The position numbers and the translations under genes were made by a program. Source: Comamonadaceae bacterium (lineage in GTDB: Bacteria > Pseudomonadota > Gammaproteobacteria > Burkholderiales > Burkholderiaceae_C). Taken from it: 64,000 nucleotides of DNA. Positions 53,734 through 61,717 of this stretch are shown piece after piece. Each line of letters opens with the position of its first letter. The stretch's first letter is position 1. The stretch lies in the NCBI GenBank assembly GCA_947454955.1, contig CANGLW010000004.1, positions 1 to 64,000 on the forward strand, written 5' to 3'. Below the pieces are notes generated by a model. That model did not search any database and had not been told where the DNA came from. It was given only the letters and a program-made list of their open reading frames with translations.

Positions 53734-54432
53734 TCAGCTCCCATGTCCAATCGTGATGACCAGATCGCTCAAGCCCGCCACCGAACCCCGCAGAACATCG
53801 CCGGGAACGACGGGCGCCACACCAGCCGGTGTGCCGGTGTAGATCAGGTCACCCTCCACCAAGTCGTACTGGTGCGACAGGTTACTGATGATTTCCGGCA
53901 CATGCCAAATCATTTTTTCGATGACCGAATCCTGCTTGCTTTGTCCGTTGACCGACACCGCAATGCGACCCTGGTTGATGTGACCCACCTGGGCCACGGG
54001 ATGCACATCACCACAAGGGGATGACGCATCAAAGCTCTTGCCGATTTCCCAGGGCAAGCCTTTCTTGCCTGATTCACGCTGCCGGTCGCGTCGGGTCATG
54101 TCAAAGCCAACCGCGTATCCAAAGATGTGATCCAGCGCCGCTTCCTTGCTGATGGCCCGGCCGCCCTTGCCGATCGCCACCACCAACTCCACTTCAAACT
54201 GAAAGTCGTTCGTTTGCGGTGGGTAAGGCACGGTCTGCCCGGTGAGCACGAGGGCATCACGGGGCTTCTGAAAGAAAAATGGCGGATCGCGCTCATCCGA
54301 CTCCTTCATTTCCCGGATGTGCTCCAGATAGTTGCGGCCCACGCAATAAATCCTTCGCACCGGGAAGGCGCTGGCCGAACCGGCAACCGGCAAGGCCATC
54401 ACTTCAGGCGTGGCAACGGCGTAGTGCGTCAC
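53734..54432 (-). CDS. fumarylacetoacetate hydrolase (FAH) family protein, short form
   Basis: A 232-residue FAH-fold enzyme lacking the N-terminal domain seen in the gene at 31783. Core features are IYCVGRNYLEHIREM, metal-ligand Glu residues in FQFEVELVVAIG, VGFDMTRRD and EGDLIYTGTPAGVAPV. Short FAH proteins include acylpyruvate hydrolases and fumarylpyruvate hydrolase, which split C-C bonds of dioxo acids. It lies between two PuuE-like paralogues, with a 4-bp overlap on the upstream side and a 4-bp gap on the downstream side, so it belongs to the same pathway. Confidence 0.9.
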   Translation of the reverse strand: MTHYAVATPEVMALPVAGSASAFPVRRIYCVGRNYLEHIREMKESDERDPPFFFQKPRDALVLTGQTVPYPPQTNDFQFEVELVVAIGKGGRAISKEAALDHIFGYAVGFDMTRRDRQRESGKKGLPWEIGKSFDASSPCGDVHPVAQVGHINQGRIAVSVNGQSKQDSVIEKMIWHVPEIISNLSHQYDLVEGDLIYTGTPAGVAPVVPGDVLRGSVAGLSDLVITIGHGS

Positions 54433-55313
54433 TTGGCAGTCTTTCTGGCGGTTTGGTACCAGTCAAGAATTTGCTCGCCATTCCAGTGCATCACACCGGT
54501 GTGCTTGGCCATGTGCTTGTAGACCTCTTCGAGGTACTTGATGCGGAAAGGCTGACCCGAGATGTAGGGGTGGATGGCAATGGCCATCACGCGGGGACGG
54601 TCCGAGCCTTCTTGGTACAAACGATCGAAGGTGTCGATGCACTTTTGCGTCCAGTAAGAAGCCTCGTGGTGCTGAACCGCCATCATCGGGATGTCGTTGT
54701 TTTCAACGGTGTAAGGAATGGTCACGAGCGGGCCGTGTTCGGTTTGGATCTCGGTTGGCTCTTCGTCATAAACCCAGTCGCCGATGTATTTCACACCGGC
54801 TGCGGCCAAATGGTCGGGGGTTTCGTAGGTTTGGGTCAAGCCTGGGCCAAGCCAACCCACCGGACGCTTGCCGGTGAATTTCTCGATCACATCCAAGGAT
54901 TTTTTGATCATGCCGGGCTGATCGGGCTCGAGGTGGATCGGGCCTTGCTGGTAGCTGTGGCCCATGAACTCCCAACCTGAATCCAGGCAGGCTTGTGCAA
55001 CGCGGGGGTAGTCTTCACACACACGTGCGTTGATCGACAAGGTGGGCTTGATGCCCAGGCGTTCATAGAGCTCGTGGAAGCGCCAAAAGCCCACGCGCAT
55101 GCCGTACTCGTGCCAGCTCCAGTTGGCCACGTCGGGCAGAAGAACCGCACCGGTCGGCGCAGGAATCACCTGACGCGCCATGGGTTTGCTGATGTCCCAA
55201 ACCTCCAGGTTCACGATGGTCCACACAATGATCTTGCCGTCATTGGGCAGCTTCATTTTCGGACGGTCAACGATGGCGCTGTAAGGCACGCGTTCACGAG
55301 GGATCATGGTCAT
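54429..55313 (-). CDS. PuuE/cyclic-imidase-like polysaccharide-deacetylase-fold enzyme A
   Basis: A 294-residue paralogue of enzyme B, sharing VVWTIVNLEVWD, WHEYGMRVGFWR, GWEFMGHSYQQG and VMAIAIHPYISGQPFR. The motif after MGH differs (S-Y-Q-Q-G against G-Y-T-Q-R), suggesting a different substrate. PuuE opens allantoin to allantoate without metal; related imidases open succinimide- and hydantoin-like rings. No uricase or allantoate genes are next to it, so purine breakdown is not shown. The start may be the first or third codon (MTM). It overlaps the FAH start by 4 bp. Confidence 0.87.
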   Translation of the reverse strand: MTMIPRERVPYSAIVDRPKMKLPNDGKIIVWTIVNLEVWDISKPMARQVIPAPTGAVLLPDVANWSWHEYGMRVGFWRFHELYERLGIKPTLSINARVCEDYPRVAQACLDSGWEFMGHSYQQGPIHLEPDQPGMIKKSLDVIEKFTGKRPVGWLGPGLTQTYETPDHLAAAGVKYIGDWVYDEEPTEIQTEHGPLVTIPYTVENNDIPMMAVQHHEASYWTQKCIDTFDRLYQEGSDRPRVMAIAIHPYISGQPFRIKYLEEVYKHMAKHTGVMHWNGEQILDWYQTARKTAK

Positions 55314-55338
55314 GGGGTTACTCCTTCATTTCTAAAGT

Positions 55339-55977
55339 TCAAGATGTCTTCAACGCTTCAAGCGCCATCACTTCAGCGCTGGTCATCACAAAGCCAAGCG
55401 CGGTTCGGATGCACAACAGGGCCGCGTCATGCAAGGCCGGGTCATCCATGGTGTCCACACAATCGCTGGGCACAATGACCGCGTAATCCTTGGAGCAAGC
55501 GGCCGCCACGGTGGAAAGCACGCAGCTGTTGGTGTTGACCCCGGTGATGATGAGGGTGTTGATGCCGTGGGCCTTGAGGGTGAAATCGAGATCGGTGCCG
55601 ACAAAGCAGTCGTAGCGTTTTTTGGTGTCGACCACCCAGTCATTCGCACCCATGACCTGGGGCATCACGGTGCAACCCGGCGAGCCTTTTAAGTTGTGGC
55701 GCTCAACATTTTTTCGCGTGGCATGGGGGTCATCGGCACGGGTTCTCCAAAACGGGTTGGAGCGGATTTCCGGCACATCCCGGTAAGTCGTCACCATGTG
55801 GATGATGGGCCAACCCTGCTCGCGGCACCACGCAAACAACTTGGACGCATGGCCCAAGACACGGTCAGCTTGCGCCTGCGTCTTGACCGGCATGGTAGCC
55901 ACGGAAAGGTCCATGTGCCCACGATGGAAATCGATGGCAATGACGGCTGCTTTGACTTGATCGACGCCGAAGTTCAT
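55339..55977 (-). CDS. isochorismatase-family cysteine hydrolase
   Basis: A 212-residue cysteine hydrolase with the Asp-Lys-Cys triad: Asp16 in AIDFHRGHM, a Lys at 119-120 in VVDTKKRYDCF, and Cys152 in GVNTNSCVLSTV. Relatives include N-carbamoylsarcosine amidohydrolase, maleamate amidohydrolase (NicF), ureidoacrylate hydrolase RutB and nicotinamidase, all of which split C-N bonds of amides or ureido groups. The ATG at 55977 has a GAGG ribosome-binding site; a GTG two codons earlier is possible. It is the second gene of the operon. Confidence 0.9.
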   Translation of the reverse strand: MNFGVDQVKAAVIAIDFHRGHMDLSVATMPVKTQAQADRVLGHASKLFAWCREQGWPIIHMVTTYRDVPEIRSNPFWRTRADDPHATRKNVERHNLKGSPGCTVMPQVMGANDWVVDTKKRYDCFVGTDLDFTLKAHGINTLIITGVNTNSCVLSTVAAACSKDYAVIVPSDCVDTMDDPALHDAALLCIRTALGFVMTSAEVMALEALKTS

Positions 55978-55984
55978 ACCCACC

Positions 55985-57211
55985 TCAGATCAAGGGGTTG
56001 TGGGAAGTGCTCAGCAATTTTTTCTGATCGATGCCAAACCGATCGGCCAGCCAATCGCCCAGGATTTCCTGGCCGATGGTTGGGTTGTCGTGCTGGCAAT
56101 GCTCAGCACCTGTTTCCTCTTCGGACAACAAGCGCAAGGTCACATCCACACCTTTGGCTTTGCCGTAGTCATACACCTTCTTGGCTTGCGAGACGGTCAG
56201 CACATCGTGGCCGCCATGCATCACCAAGAACGGGCACTTCATGTGGTCGAGGTGACCCTCAAGGGTGAAGTCCTTGGCCTTCTCCATCGAGGCCTTCATG
56301 GTGGGTTTACCAAACACCCATTTGATGTGCTCAGCCAGGCCGTGATCTTCAGAGGCATTGCCCCACAAATCGGTGATGGCCCAGATCGCGCCGTGCGCAA
56401 TGCAAGCCGCCAGACGAGGCTCGTAGCAGCCCGCACGTGCCGCGTAGTAGCCACCCAAACTCGAACCCGCCACAGCGATGCGCTTGGGATCAACATCGTC
56501 ACGCTTCTCGAGCCAGTCGATGCACTTGCCAATCGGCACTTCGGTGTCCACACGGTTCACCACCTTGTGGCGGCGCAGCGTGCCACCTTGGCCAGGTCCG
56601 TCGATCATCAGCACAGAAATGCCACGTTGAACAGCACCACGGGCCTGCATGAACCACATTTCATCTTTGATGGAATCCAGGCCACCCATGCAGATCAAAA
56701 CAGGCTGACGCTTCTCGGGGAACGGGGCGCGCACAAAGTAGCCACAGATGGTGACGCCGTTTTCATAAGGGATCTCGACCGCTTCACCCGCAGGGTTGAG
56801 GTGGGAGATGAACTTCTTGCTGCAAGCCTCCATCTTCTCGAAGGTGGGCAGGCGGCGTGGGTCTTCGGGCTTGAGGAAAAACTCGGCTTGGCGGTAGTAG
56901 TCGGCCGCGCGCAAATAGCAGTTCATGGCCGTCTTGATGTGGCCCACACGCTCTTCTTCGCAACCACGGTCCCAATTGCGATTGCCGATGTGCATCCACT
57001 CTTTGTGCCAGCTTTCCAGATCGCCAGGGATCATGCGGCTGGCCGCCTGAAACACCTCACTGACCGAACCGCCACCCTCTTGGGTTTCACCTAAGCCGCG
57101 GCGAAACTGATACGCCAACCATGGGTGCTCAGGCCAATGGTGCCAACCGTAGGGCTCATAGTGAGGCAGGCGGTTTTCGGTGATCTTTTCGATCAGGTTG
57201 TCTTCGGACAT
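55985..57211 (-). CDS. alpha/beta hydrolase similar to 2,6-dihydroxypseudooxynicotine hydrolase / FrsA-like group
   Basis: A 408-residue two-part protein: a helical N-terminal region (residues 1-140) with EWMHIGNRNWDRG and MNCYLRAADYYRQAEFFL, then an alpha/beta hydrolase core with MIDGPGQGGT, the nucleophile elbow VAGSSLGGYYAARA (Ser about 251), and the His in GAEHCQHDN. This layout matches the group containing the nicotine-pathway C-C hydrolase DHPON hydrolase, which splits a 1,3-diketone-like bond; the exact substrate here is unknown. It is the first gene of the operon, 43 bp from the predicted transcription start. Confidence 0.87.
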   Translation of the reverse strand: MSEDNLIEKITENRLPHYEPYGWHHWPEHPWLAYQFRRGLGETQEGGGSVSEVFQAASRMIPGDLESWHKEWMHIGNRNWDRGCEEERVGHIKTAMNCYLRAADYYRQAEFFLKPEDPRRLPTFEKMEACSKKFISHLNPAGEAVEIPYENGVTICGYFVRAPFPEKRQPVLICMGGLDSIKDEMWFMQARGAVQRGISVLMIDGPGQGGTLRRHKVVNRVDTEVPIGKCIDWLEKRDDVDPKRIAVAGSSLGGYYAARAGCYEPRLAACIAHGAIWAITDLWGNASEDHGLAEHIKWVFGKPTMKASMEKAKDFTLEGHLDHMKCPFLVMHGGHDVLTVSQAKKVYDYGKAKGVDVTLRLLSEEETGAEHCQHDNPTIGQEILGDWLADRFGIDQKKLLSTSHNPLI

Positions 57212-57253
57212 GCGGCAAGCTCCAGCTGATTTATTCCAGAAACATTCACAATT

Positions 57254-57268
57254 TTCAAGTGACTTGAA
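57254..57268. promoter_or_regulatory. 15-bp palindromic operator at the start of the long operon
   Basis: TTCAAGT-G-ACTTGAA, perfect 7-bp arms. It overlaps the expected transcription start (about 57264) of the promoter at 57271-57298, a position that would let a bound repressor block RNA polymerase. The XRE-cupin regulator at 42642 is one candidate binder, by inference only. Confidence 0.72.
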
Positions 57269-57270
57269 TG

Positions 57271-57298
57271 ATCATACGCAGCGCGTTGTGCGTGTCAA
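57271..57298 (-). promoter_or_regulatory. near-consensus sigma70 promoter of the amide/ABC operon
   Basis: Read on the minus strand: -35 TTGACA (57298-57293, perfect), 16-bp spacer, -10 TATGAT (57276-57271, one mismatch). It lies 60 bp upstream of the first gene of the 14-gene operon (ATG at 57211). No other promoter-like pair was seen in the gap. Confidence 0.75.
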
Positions 57299-57435
57299 CG
57301 GTTTTTCCTTAGTACAAACCACATGTCGCTTTACTTGACCGCCTTTTACAGGCCGCACCCACAAGCTGCATGCTGAGGTCGGCATGTTCTAAACTTTGAC
57401 CTCAAGTCAGAACCAGCGTCATCACGCCCACCGCC

Positions 57436-58074
57436 ATGCTTCACTACGAAACCGTTCCCGTCACACCCTTCCAGCAGAACTGCTCCATCGTTTGGTGCGA
57501 TGAGACCATGACGGCTGCCATCATCGATCCCGGTGGTGACCTGGAGCTGTTGCTGTCTGAGGTGGCCCGCTTGGGCGTGAAGCTTGAGCAGATTTGGCTC
57601 ACCCACGCACACATTGACCATGCGGGAGGCACGGCGGTGTTGGCGCAGCAGCTGGGCATTCCCATCATTGGCCCGCATGAGGGCGACCAGTTCTGGATTG
57701 ACGGTTTGCCCGAGCAAAGCCATCGCTTTGGTTTTGCGCATGCCGATGCCTTCACCCCCACCCGCTGGCTGCATGATGGCGACACGGTGCAACTGGGGCA
57801 ACATACTTTGCAAGTTCGCCACTGCCCGGGGCACACACCGGGCCATGTGGTGTTTTACTCGCCCGAGATCAAACGCGCGTTTGTGGGCGATGTGCTGTTT
57901 GCCGGCTCGATTGGCCGCACCGATTTTCCGCAGGGCGACCACGACACACTGATTGCCAGCATCACCCAACGTCTGTGGCCCATGGGGGACGACACGGTGT
58001 TCATCCCTGGTCATGGCCCTGAGAGCACCTTTGGGCGTGAGCGCAAAACCAACCCCTATGTGGGCGGCACCTGA
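57436..58074 (+). CDS. MBL-fold metallo-hydrolase (glyoxalase II-like)
   Basis: A 212-residue zinc hydrolase with the THAHIDHAGG motif (His57, His59, Asp61, His62), a further His in HCPGHTPGHVVFY, and the later IPGHGPEST. This is the short GloB-like/YcbL-type group that can hydrolyse S-lactoylglutathione or related thioesters. It lies alone on the plus strand between the two nitrogen-catabolic operons and shares the 224-bp upstream gap with the divergent operon. Its function may be unrelated to either. Confidence 0.92.
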   Translation: MLHYETVPVTPFQQNCSIVWCDETMTAAIIDPGGDLELLLSEVARLGVKLEQIWLTHAHIDHAGGTAVLAQQLGIPIIGPHEGDQFWIDGLPEQSHRFGFAHADAFTPTRWLHDGDTVQLGQHTLQVRHCPGHTPGHVVFYSPEIKRAFVGDVLFAGSIGRTDFPQGDHDTLIASITQRLWPMGDDTVFIPGHGPESTFGRERKTNPYVGGT

Positions 58075-58085
58075 GACCAAGGCCG

Positions 58086-58463
58086 TCAACTCATCCAGCT
58101 GACATGCGCGGCGACCACGCGCCAGCCCTCGGGCGTGCGCCACCAGGTTTGGCTTTGACGACCCAGCGAGGCTTTGCCTTCGCGCACGAACTCAATGTTG
58201 GTGGTGGCGAAGTCTTGCCCGAAGGTGGTGATGTGGGTGCGCAGCACGGTGCGCATGAGCGCGGTGCCGGGGCGTGAGGCGCGAAAGGCCTGAATTTCTT
58301 CGTAGCCGTAGAGGTTTTCAGTAGCGCCATAACGCAAGGTGTGCGGGCTGTTCCAAAACAGCTCATCGAGCACCGCCACGTCGTTGCTGATCAAAGCCTG
58401 TTCGTAACGGGCAAATACCGCGGCGACTTCAGTCAGCACCTCGGGCAGATTGATGGAGCTCAT
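58086..58463 (-). CDS. atzH: AtzH/HpxZ-like protein (DUF3225, SnoaL-like fold)
   Basis: A 125-residue cone-shaped-fold protein. Visible features: [60 protein letters not shown], and [20 protein letters not shown]. It matches the DUF3225 group that includes HpxZ of oxalurate catabolism and AtzH of the cyanuric acid operon, reported to act as an amidase on 1,3-dicarboxyurea, forming allophanate. Its start overlaps the AtzE-like stop by 4 bp. As the last gene it closes the atzG-atzE-atzH order. Symbol is by homology and position; a role in oxalurate breakdown is the main alternative. Confidence 0.82.
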   Translation of the reverse strand: MSSINLPEVLTEVAAVFARYEQALISNDVAVLDELFWNSPHTLRYGATENLYGYEEIQAFRASRPGTALMRTVLRTHITTFGQDFATTNIEFVREGKASLGRQSQTWWRTPEGWRVVAAHVSWMS

Positions 58464-59875
58464 GACAAAGCTTTCGCAGGTTGTGTGTGGGCCAGGCCCG
58501 ATTGCGCCAGTGTCCACGCGGCGCGAAACGCCAAGTCTTCACGCCAAGGCGCGGCAATGATTTGAACGCCCAAAGGCAGGCTCTCGTTCTTGGGCCACAT
58601 GGGTGCGCACACCACCGGGCAACCAATGAGCGAGACCGGCTGCGTGAGTAAGCCCATGGCCGCGCGGCAGGGTTGGTTCTGGCCGTTGATCGTCAACCAC
58701 TCGGTGCCAATGGGGGGCGCCACCACCGGCGTGGCCGGGGCCAGCAGCACATCCCAATCGGCAAACAAAGCGTTGATCTTGTCGCGGTACACGCGGCGGT
58801 AACGTTGCGCTTGCACATACCAGGTGGCGGGCTGCAGTGCACCTGCAAAAAAGCGATCGACCGACAAAGGCTCCATCTGCGCAGCTTGGTCGCGCAGATG
58901 TTGCAAATGTAAATTGCCGCCTTCCGAAGCGCTGATGATGAAAGCCGCCATACGGCCTAATGTGGCATCAGGCCACAGCACGTCTTGTTGTTTTGCTCCT
59001 AATACCGAAGCAGCTTGCTGCAGCACATCCATCGCCGCTTCTGAAGCGTTGTCTTTGAAGTAGCCGCCCAACACCCCGATGCGCAAGCCCTTGACGCCCT
59101 GCGTCATGTTCCCTGCTATGCCCTGCGTCATGCTGGGTGTCACCGGCTGAACAGATGTTGCGTGACAGCCCGGGTCATCGGCATCAGGGCCTTGCATGGC
59201 GTCGTAACTCCAGGCCAAACCCGAGAGGTCACTGGCCAAGGGGCCGAGGTGATCGATGCTGTTCACAAACGGGTAGGTGCCACGTCGGCTCAGGCGGCCG
59301 AAGGTGGGCTTCAAACCCCAGACACCACACAAGGAGGCCGGCACGCGGATAGAACCGTTGGTGTCCGAGCCCAGGGTGAGTGGCACCAAGTCAGCGGCCA
59401 CAGCCACACCGCTGCCACCCGATGAACCACCGCTGATGCGGCTCAGGTCGTGCGGGTTATGGCAGGGGCCGACATGGCTGTTCTCGGTGGTGAAGCCGTA
59501 GGCAAACTCGTCCATGTTGAGCGCGCCAACCAGCACCGCACCGGCACTTTGCAAACGCGCCACCAGCACAGCGTCTTGCGAGGCCGGTGGCTGCTTGTCC
59601 AAGATGATGGAGCCCGCGCGGGTCACCAGGCCTTGAATGTCAAAGAGGTTTTTCACCGCGAAGGGCACACCTGCCAGCGGCCCCAGCAGAACGCCTTGGC
59701 TGCGTTGCTGATCCACAGACGCGGCCTGCTTCAACGCGCGCTCACGCAGCACATCGGTGAACGCGTTGAGCTTGGGGTTGAGCGCTTCAATGCGCGCCAA
59801 AGCCTGGGTGACCAGTGCGACCGAGGTGACCTCGCCGCTGGCCAATTTGGCAGATAACTCAGCCACCCCGGTCAT
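58460..59875 (-). CDS. atzE: AtzE-family amidohydrolase (1-carboxybiuret hydrolase-like)
   Basis: A 471-residue amidase-signature enzyme with Lys75 in [11 protein letters not shown], Ser151 in [16 protein letters not shown] and Ser175 in [16 protein letters not shown]. AtzE removes an amide nitrogen from 1-carboxybiuret and requires the small GatC-like partner AtzG. The close relative HpxY serves oxalurate breakdown in Klebsiella. Its start overlaps the AtzG-like stop by 4 bp and its stop overlaps AtzH by 4 bp, so the complex partners are produced in a coupled way. AtzE is preferred over a generic amidase because of this order. Confidence 0.88.
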   Translation of the reverse strand: MTGVAELSAKLASGEVTSVALVTQALARIEALNPKLNAFTDVLRERALKQAASVDQQRSQGVLLGPLAGVPFAVKNLFDIQGLVTRAGSIILDKQPPASQDAVLVARLQSAGAVLVGALNMDEFAYGFTTENSHVGPCHNPHDLSRISGGSSGGSGVAVAADLVPLTLGSDTNGSIRVPASLCGVWGLKPTFGRLSRRGTYPFVNSIDHLGPLASDLSGLAWSYDAMQGPDADDPGCHATSVQPVTPSMTQGIAGNMTQGVKGLRIGVLGGYFKDNASEAAMDVLQQAASVLGAKQQDVLWPDATLGRMAAFIISASEGGNLHLQHLRDQAAQMEPLSVDRFFAGALQPATWYVQAQRYRRVYRDKINALFADWDVLLAPATPVVAPPIGTEWLTINGQNQPCRAAMGLLTQPVSLIGCPVVCAPMWPKNESLPLGVQIIAAPWREDLAFRAAWTLAQSGLAHTQPAKALS

Positions 59876-60081
59876 GGCTTACCCCCGGGGTAAGGGGCTG
59901 GGCAATAAATCTCGGCCAGCTCATCCGCAGGGCTCAGCGGCACAGCTTGCAGTTGCGCGGCCATGGCGGCGGTGCGCTGCAAATGCTGCGAGATGCGCAG
60001 CACCTGCGCATCGTCGAGCGTGAGCTCCAATAAAGGCGCGGTCACCCGCACATAAGCTTGCACATCGTCCAAACTGATCAC
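59872..60081 (-). CDS. atzG: AtzG/HpxX-like small GatC-related subunit (DUF4089)
   Basis: A 69-residue protein with VQAYVRVTAPLLELTLDDAQV and LQRTAAMAAQLQAVPL, ending in PADELAEIYCP. It resembles the DUF4089 group, in which AtzG stabilises AtzE the way GatC stabilises GatA. The gene is sandwiched between the ABC ATPase gene (4-bp overlap) and the AtzE gene (4-bp overlap). Its small size is normal for the family. Without it the AtzE protein of Pseudomonas ADP is reported to be insoluble or inactive. Confidence 0.85.
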   Translation of the reverse strand: MISLDDVQAYVRVTAPLLELTLDDAQVLRISQHLQRTAAMAAQLQAVPLSPADELAEIYCPAPYPGGKP

Positions 60082-60899
60082 CGGCGCACCTCTCGCTGAA
60101 AAATTTCCAGGCTCTGTTTCTTCGCACTCACAAATGTGGGCTCCGACAAGGTGGCCACGGTGCGTGGCCGAGGATCAGTGTAGGGCAAGATTTCAGCCAC
60201 CTTGGTGGGGCGCTTGGTGAGCAGCAAAATCTCATCGGCCAGGTACACAGCTTCTTCCAAATCGTGCGACACCAGCAGCATGGTGGTACCGGTTTGCATG
60301 AACACCTCTTGCAGCTTTTCGCGGATGAAGAGCGTCATCTCAAAGTCCAAGGCCGAGAAGGGTTCGTCCAAAAACAAAACCTCGGGCTTGGGGGCCAACG
60401 CACGCATGATGGACGCGGTTTGCTGCTGACCGCCCGACAACTCGTAGGGGTAGCGGTTGAGGTCAAACTTCACATCGAAAGACGCCACCAACTCGGCCAT
60501 GCGGCGATCCACCTCGGCTTTGGATTTGCCTTCGAGTTTGAGCGGGTAGGCAATGTTGTCGATGGTGCGCATCCACGGGAACATGGCCTCGCGGTAGTTC
60601 TGGAACACGTAGCCAATCTTGGTGTCTTTGAGCGATTTGCCGTCAAACAAAATCTCGCCTGCATCGATGGGCACCAGTCCGGCGATCATGTTGATCAAGG
60701 TGCTTTTGCCACAACCGTTGGGGCCGAACACCGACACAATTTTGTGCTTCGGGATGTCCAGGTCAAAGTTTTCATACAGCGGCCAACCGGCGAAGTATTT
60801 CGTCAAGCCACGGATGGTGATGTGGGTGCCCGCAGGCCCGGGCTTGAAAGGGGTGGCAGGCACATCGGCCACCACCGGGGCGTTGAGAACGACGCTCAT
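60078..60899 (-). CDS. NitT/TauT-type ABC transporter ATPase
   Basis: A 273-residue ABC ATPase with Walker A GPNGCGKST, the signature ELSGGQQQTASIMRAL, Walker B VLFLDEPFSALD and LLVSHDLEEAVYLADEI, as in nitrate/sulfonate/taurine importers. The ATG at 60899 overlaps the permease stop by 4 bp; a start four codons earlier (ATG at 60911) is also possible. It is coupled to the atzG-like gene, so the importer is built together with the enzymes and should bring in their substrate or a precursor. Confidence 0.93.
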   Translation of the reverse strand: MSVVLNAPVVADVPATPFKPGPAGTHITIRGLTKYFAGWPLYENFDLDIPKHKIVSVFGPNGCGKSTLINMIAGLVPIDAGEILFDGKSLKDTKIGYVFQNYREAMFPWMRTIDNIAYPLKLEGKSKAEVDRRMAELVASFDVKFDLNRYPYELSGGQQQTASIMRALAPKPEVLFLDEPFSALDFEMTLFIREKLQEVFMQTGTTMLLVSHDLEEAVYLADEILLLTKRPTKVAEILPYTDPRPRTVATLSEPTFVSAKKQSLEIFQREVRR

Positions 60900-61714
60900 C
60901 GACCACTCCAATGCACAATACGGCGCTCAAGCACCAAGAACAAAATATTCAGCGCGTAACCCAAGGCGCCGGCTGAAAGGATGGAGGCGTACATGTCGCG
61001 CACATTCATCACCTGTTGCGAGTTGATGATGCGGTGGCCCAATCCGCTGTCCGAGCCGATGAACATCTCGGCCACGATCACGATCACCAAGGCCATGGAC
61101 ACCGCCGAACGCAAGCCCACAAACGAGGGCTGCAGGCTTTCCCAGACCAGCACGTCTTTGAAAATCTGCCAGTTGCTCGCGCCCATCACACGTGCGGCCA
61201 TCACACGTTGTTTGCGCGCATTGAGCACGCCATAGGCGCTGTTGAACACCACGATCAAGAACGCACCGAATGCGGCAATGGCGACCTTGTTGACGTCAGA
61301 CACGCCAAAGATCATCAAGAACAAAGGGATGAGCGCTGAGCTGGGTGTGGAGCGGAAGAAGTCAATCAAAAACTCCACGCTGCGGTAAGCACGCTCGTTG
61401 CTGCCCAGAAGCACACCCAAAGGCATGCCCACAGCGGCGGCAATCAAGAACGCTTGCAGCGTGCGCAGCACCGTCACGCCGAAGTCTTTGAGCATGGCGC
61501 CGCTCGAGAAGCCGTTGATCAAGGTGACCAAGGTGTCTGCGGGCGGGGGCAACAAGATGGCTTTGATCAAACCAAAGCGCACCACCAAATCCCAAATGAT
61601 GAACAACACCACCGGCCCGGCAAAGGGCAGGAAGTTCAAAGCCATCGAGGGCTTGGGTGGTGCACTGGGTGCACCGCCCTGCGGCGGCGCCCAGGCTGCT
61701 GGGGGAGTCGACAT
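60896..61714 (-). CDS. NitT/TauT-type ABC transporter permease
   Basis: A 272-residue permease with a Pro/Ala-rich cytoplasmic N-terminus (about 25 residues), six membrane helices, and the EAA loop ARVMGASNWQIFKDVLV with conserved GAS. The FFRSTPSSALIPLFLMIFG segment is typical of the family. It is placed between its binding protein (3-bp gap) and ATPase (4-bp overlap). Confidence 0.93.
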   Translation of the reverse strand: MSTPPAAWAPPQGGAPSAPPKPSMALNFLPFAGPVVLFIIWDLVVRFGLIKAILLPPPADTLVTLINGFSSGAMLKDFGVTVLRTLQAFLIAAAVGMPLGVLLGSNERAYRSVEFLIDFFRSTPSSALIPLFLMIFGVSDVNKVAIAAFGAFLIVVFNSAYGVLNARKQRVMAARVMGASNWQIFKDVLVWESLQPSFVGLRSAVSMALVIVIVAEMFIGSDSGLGHRIINSQQVMNVRDMYASILSAGALGYALNILFLVLERRIVHWSGR

Positions 61715-61717
61715 GCC

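Noticed and set aside
52860-55313. Assignment of the PuuE-like pair to allantoin breakdown
   Set aside because: No uricase, allantoicase, allantoate or ureidoglycolate genes are adjacent; a broader cyclic amide or imide role is safer.
43380-57211. Assignment of the long operon to nicotine or nicotinate degradation
   Set aside because: Single genes resemble DHPON hydrolase and maleamate amidase, but no hydroxylase, dioxygenase or monooxygenase for the pyridine ring is in the operon.
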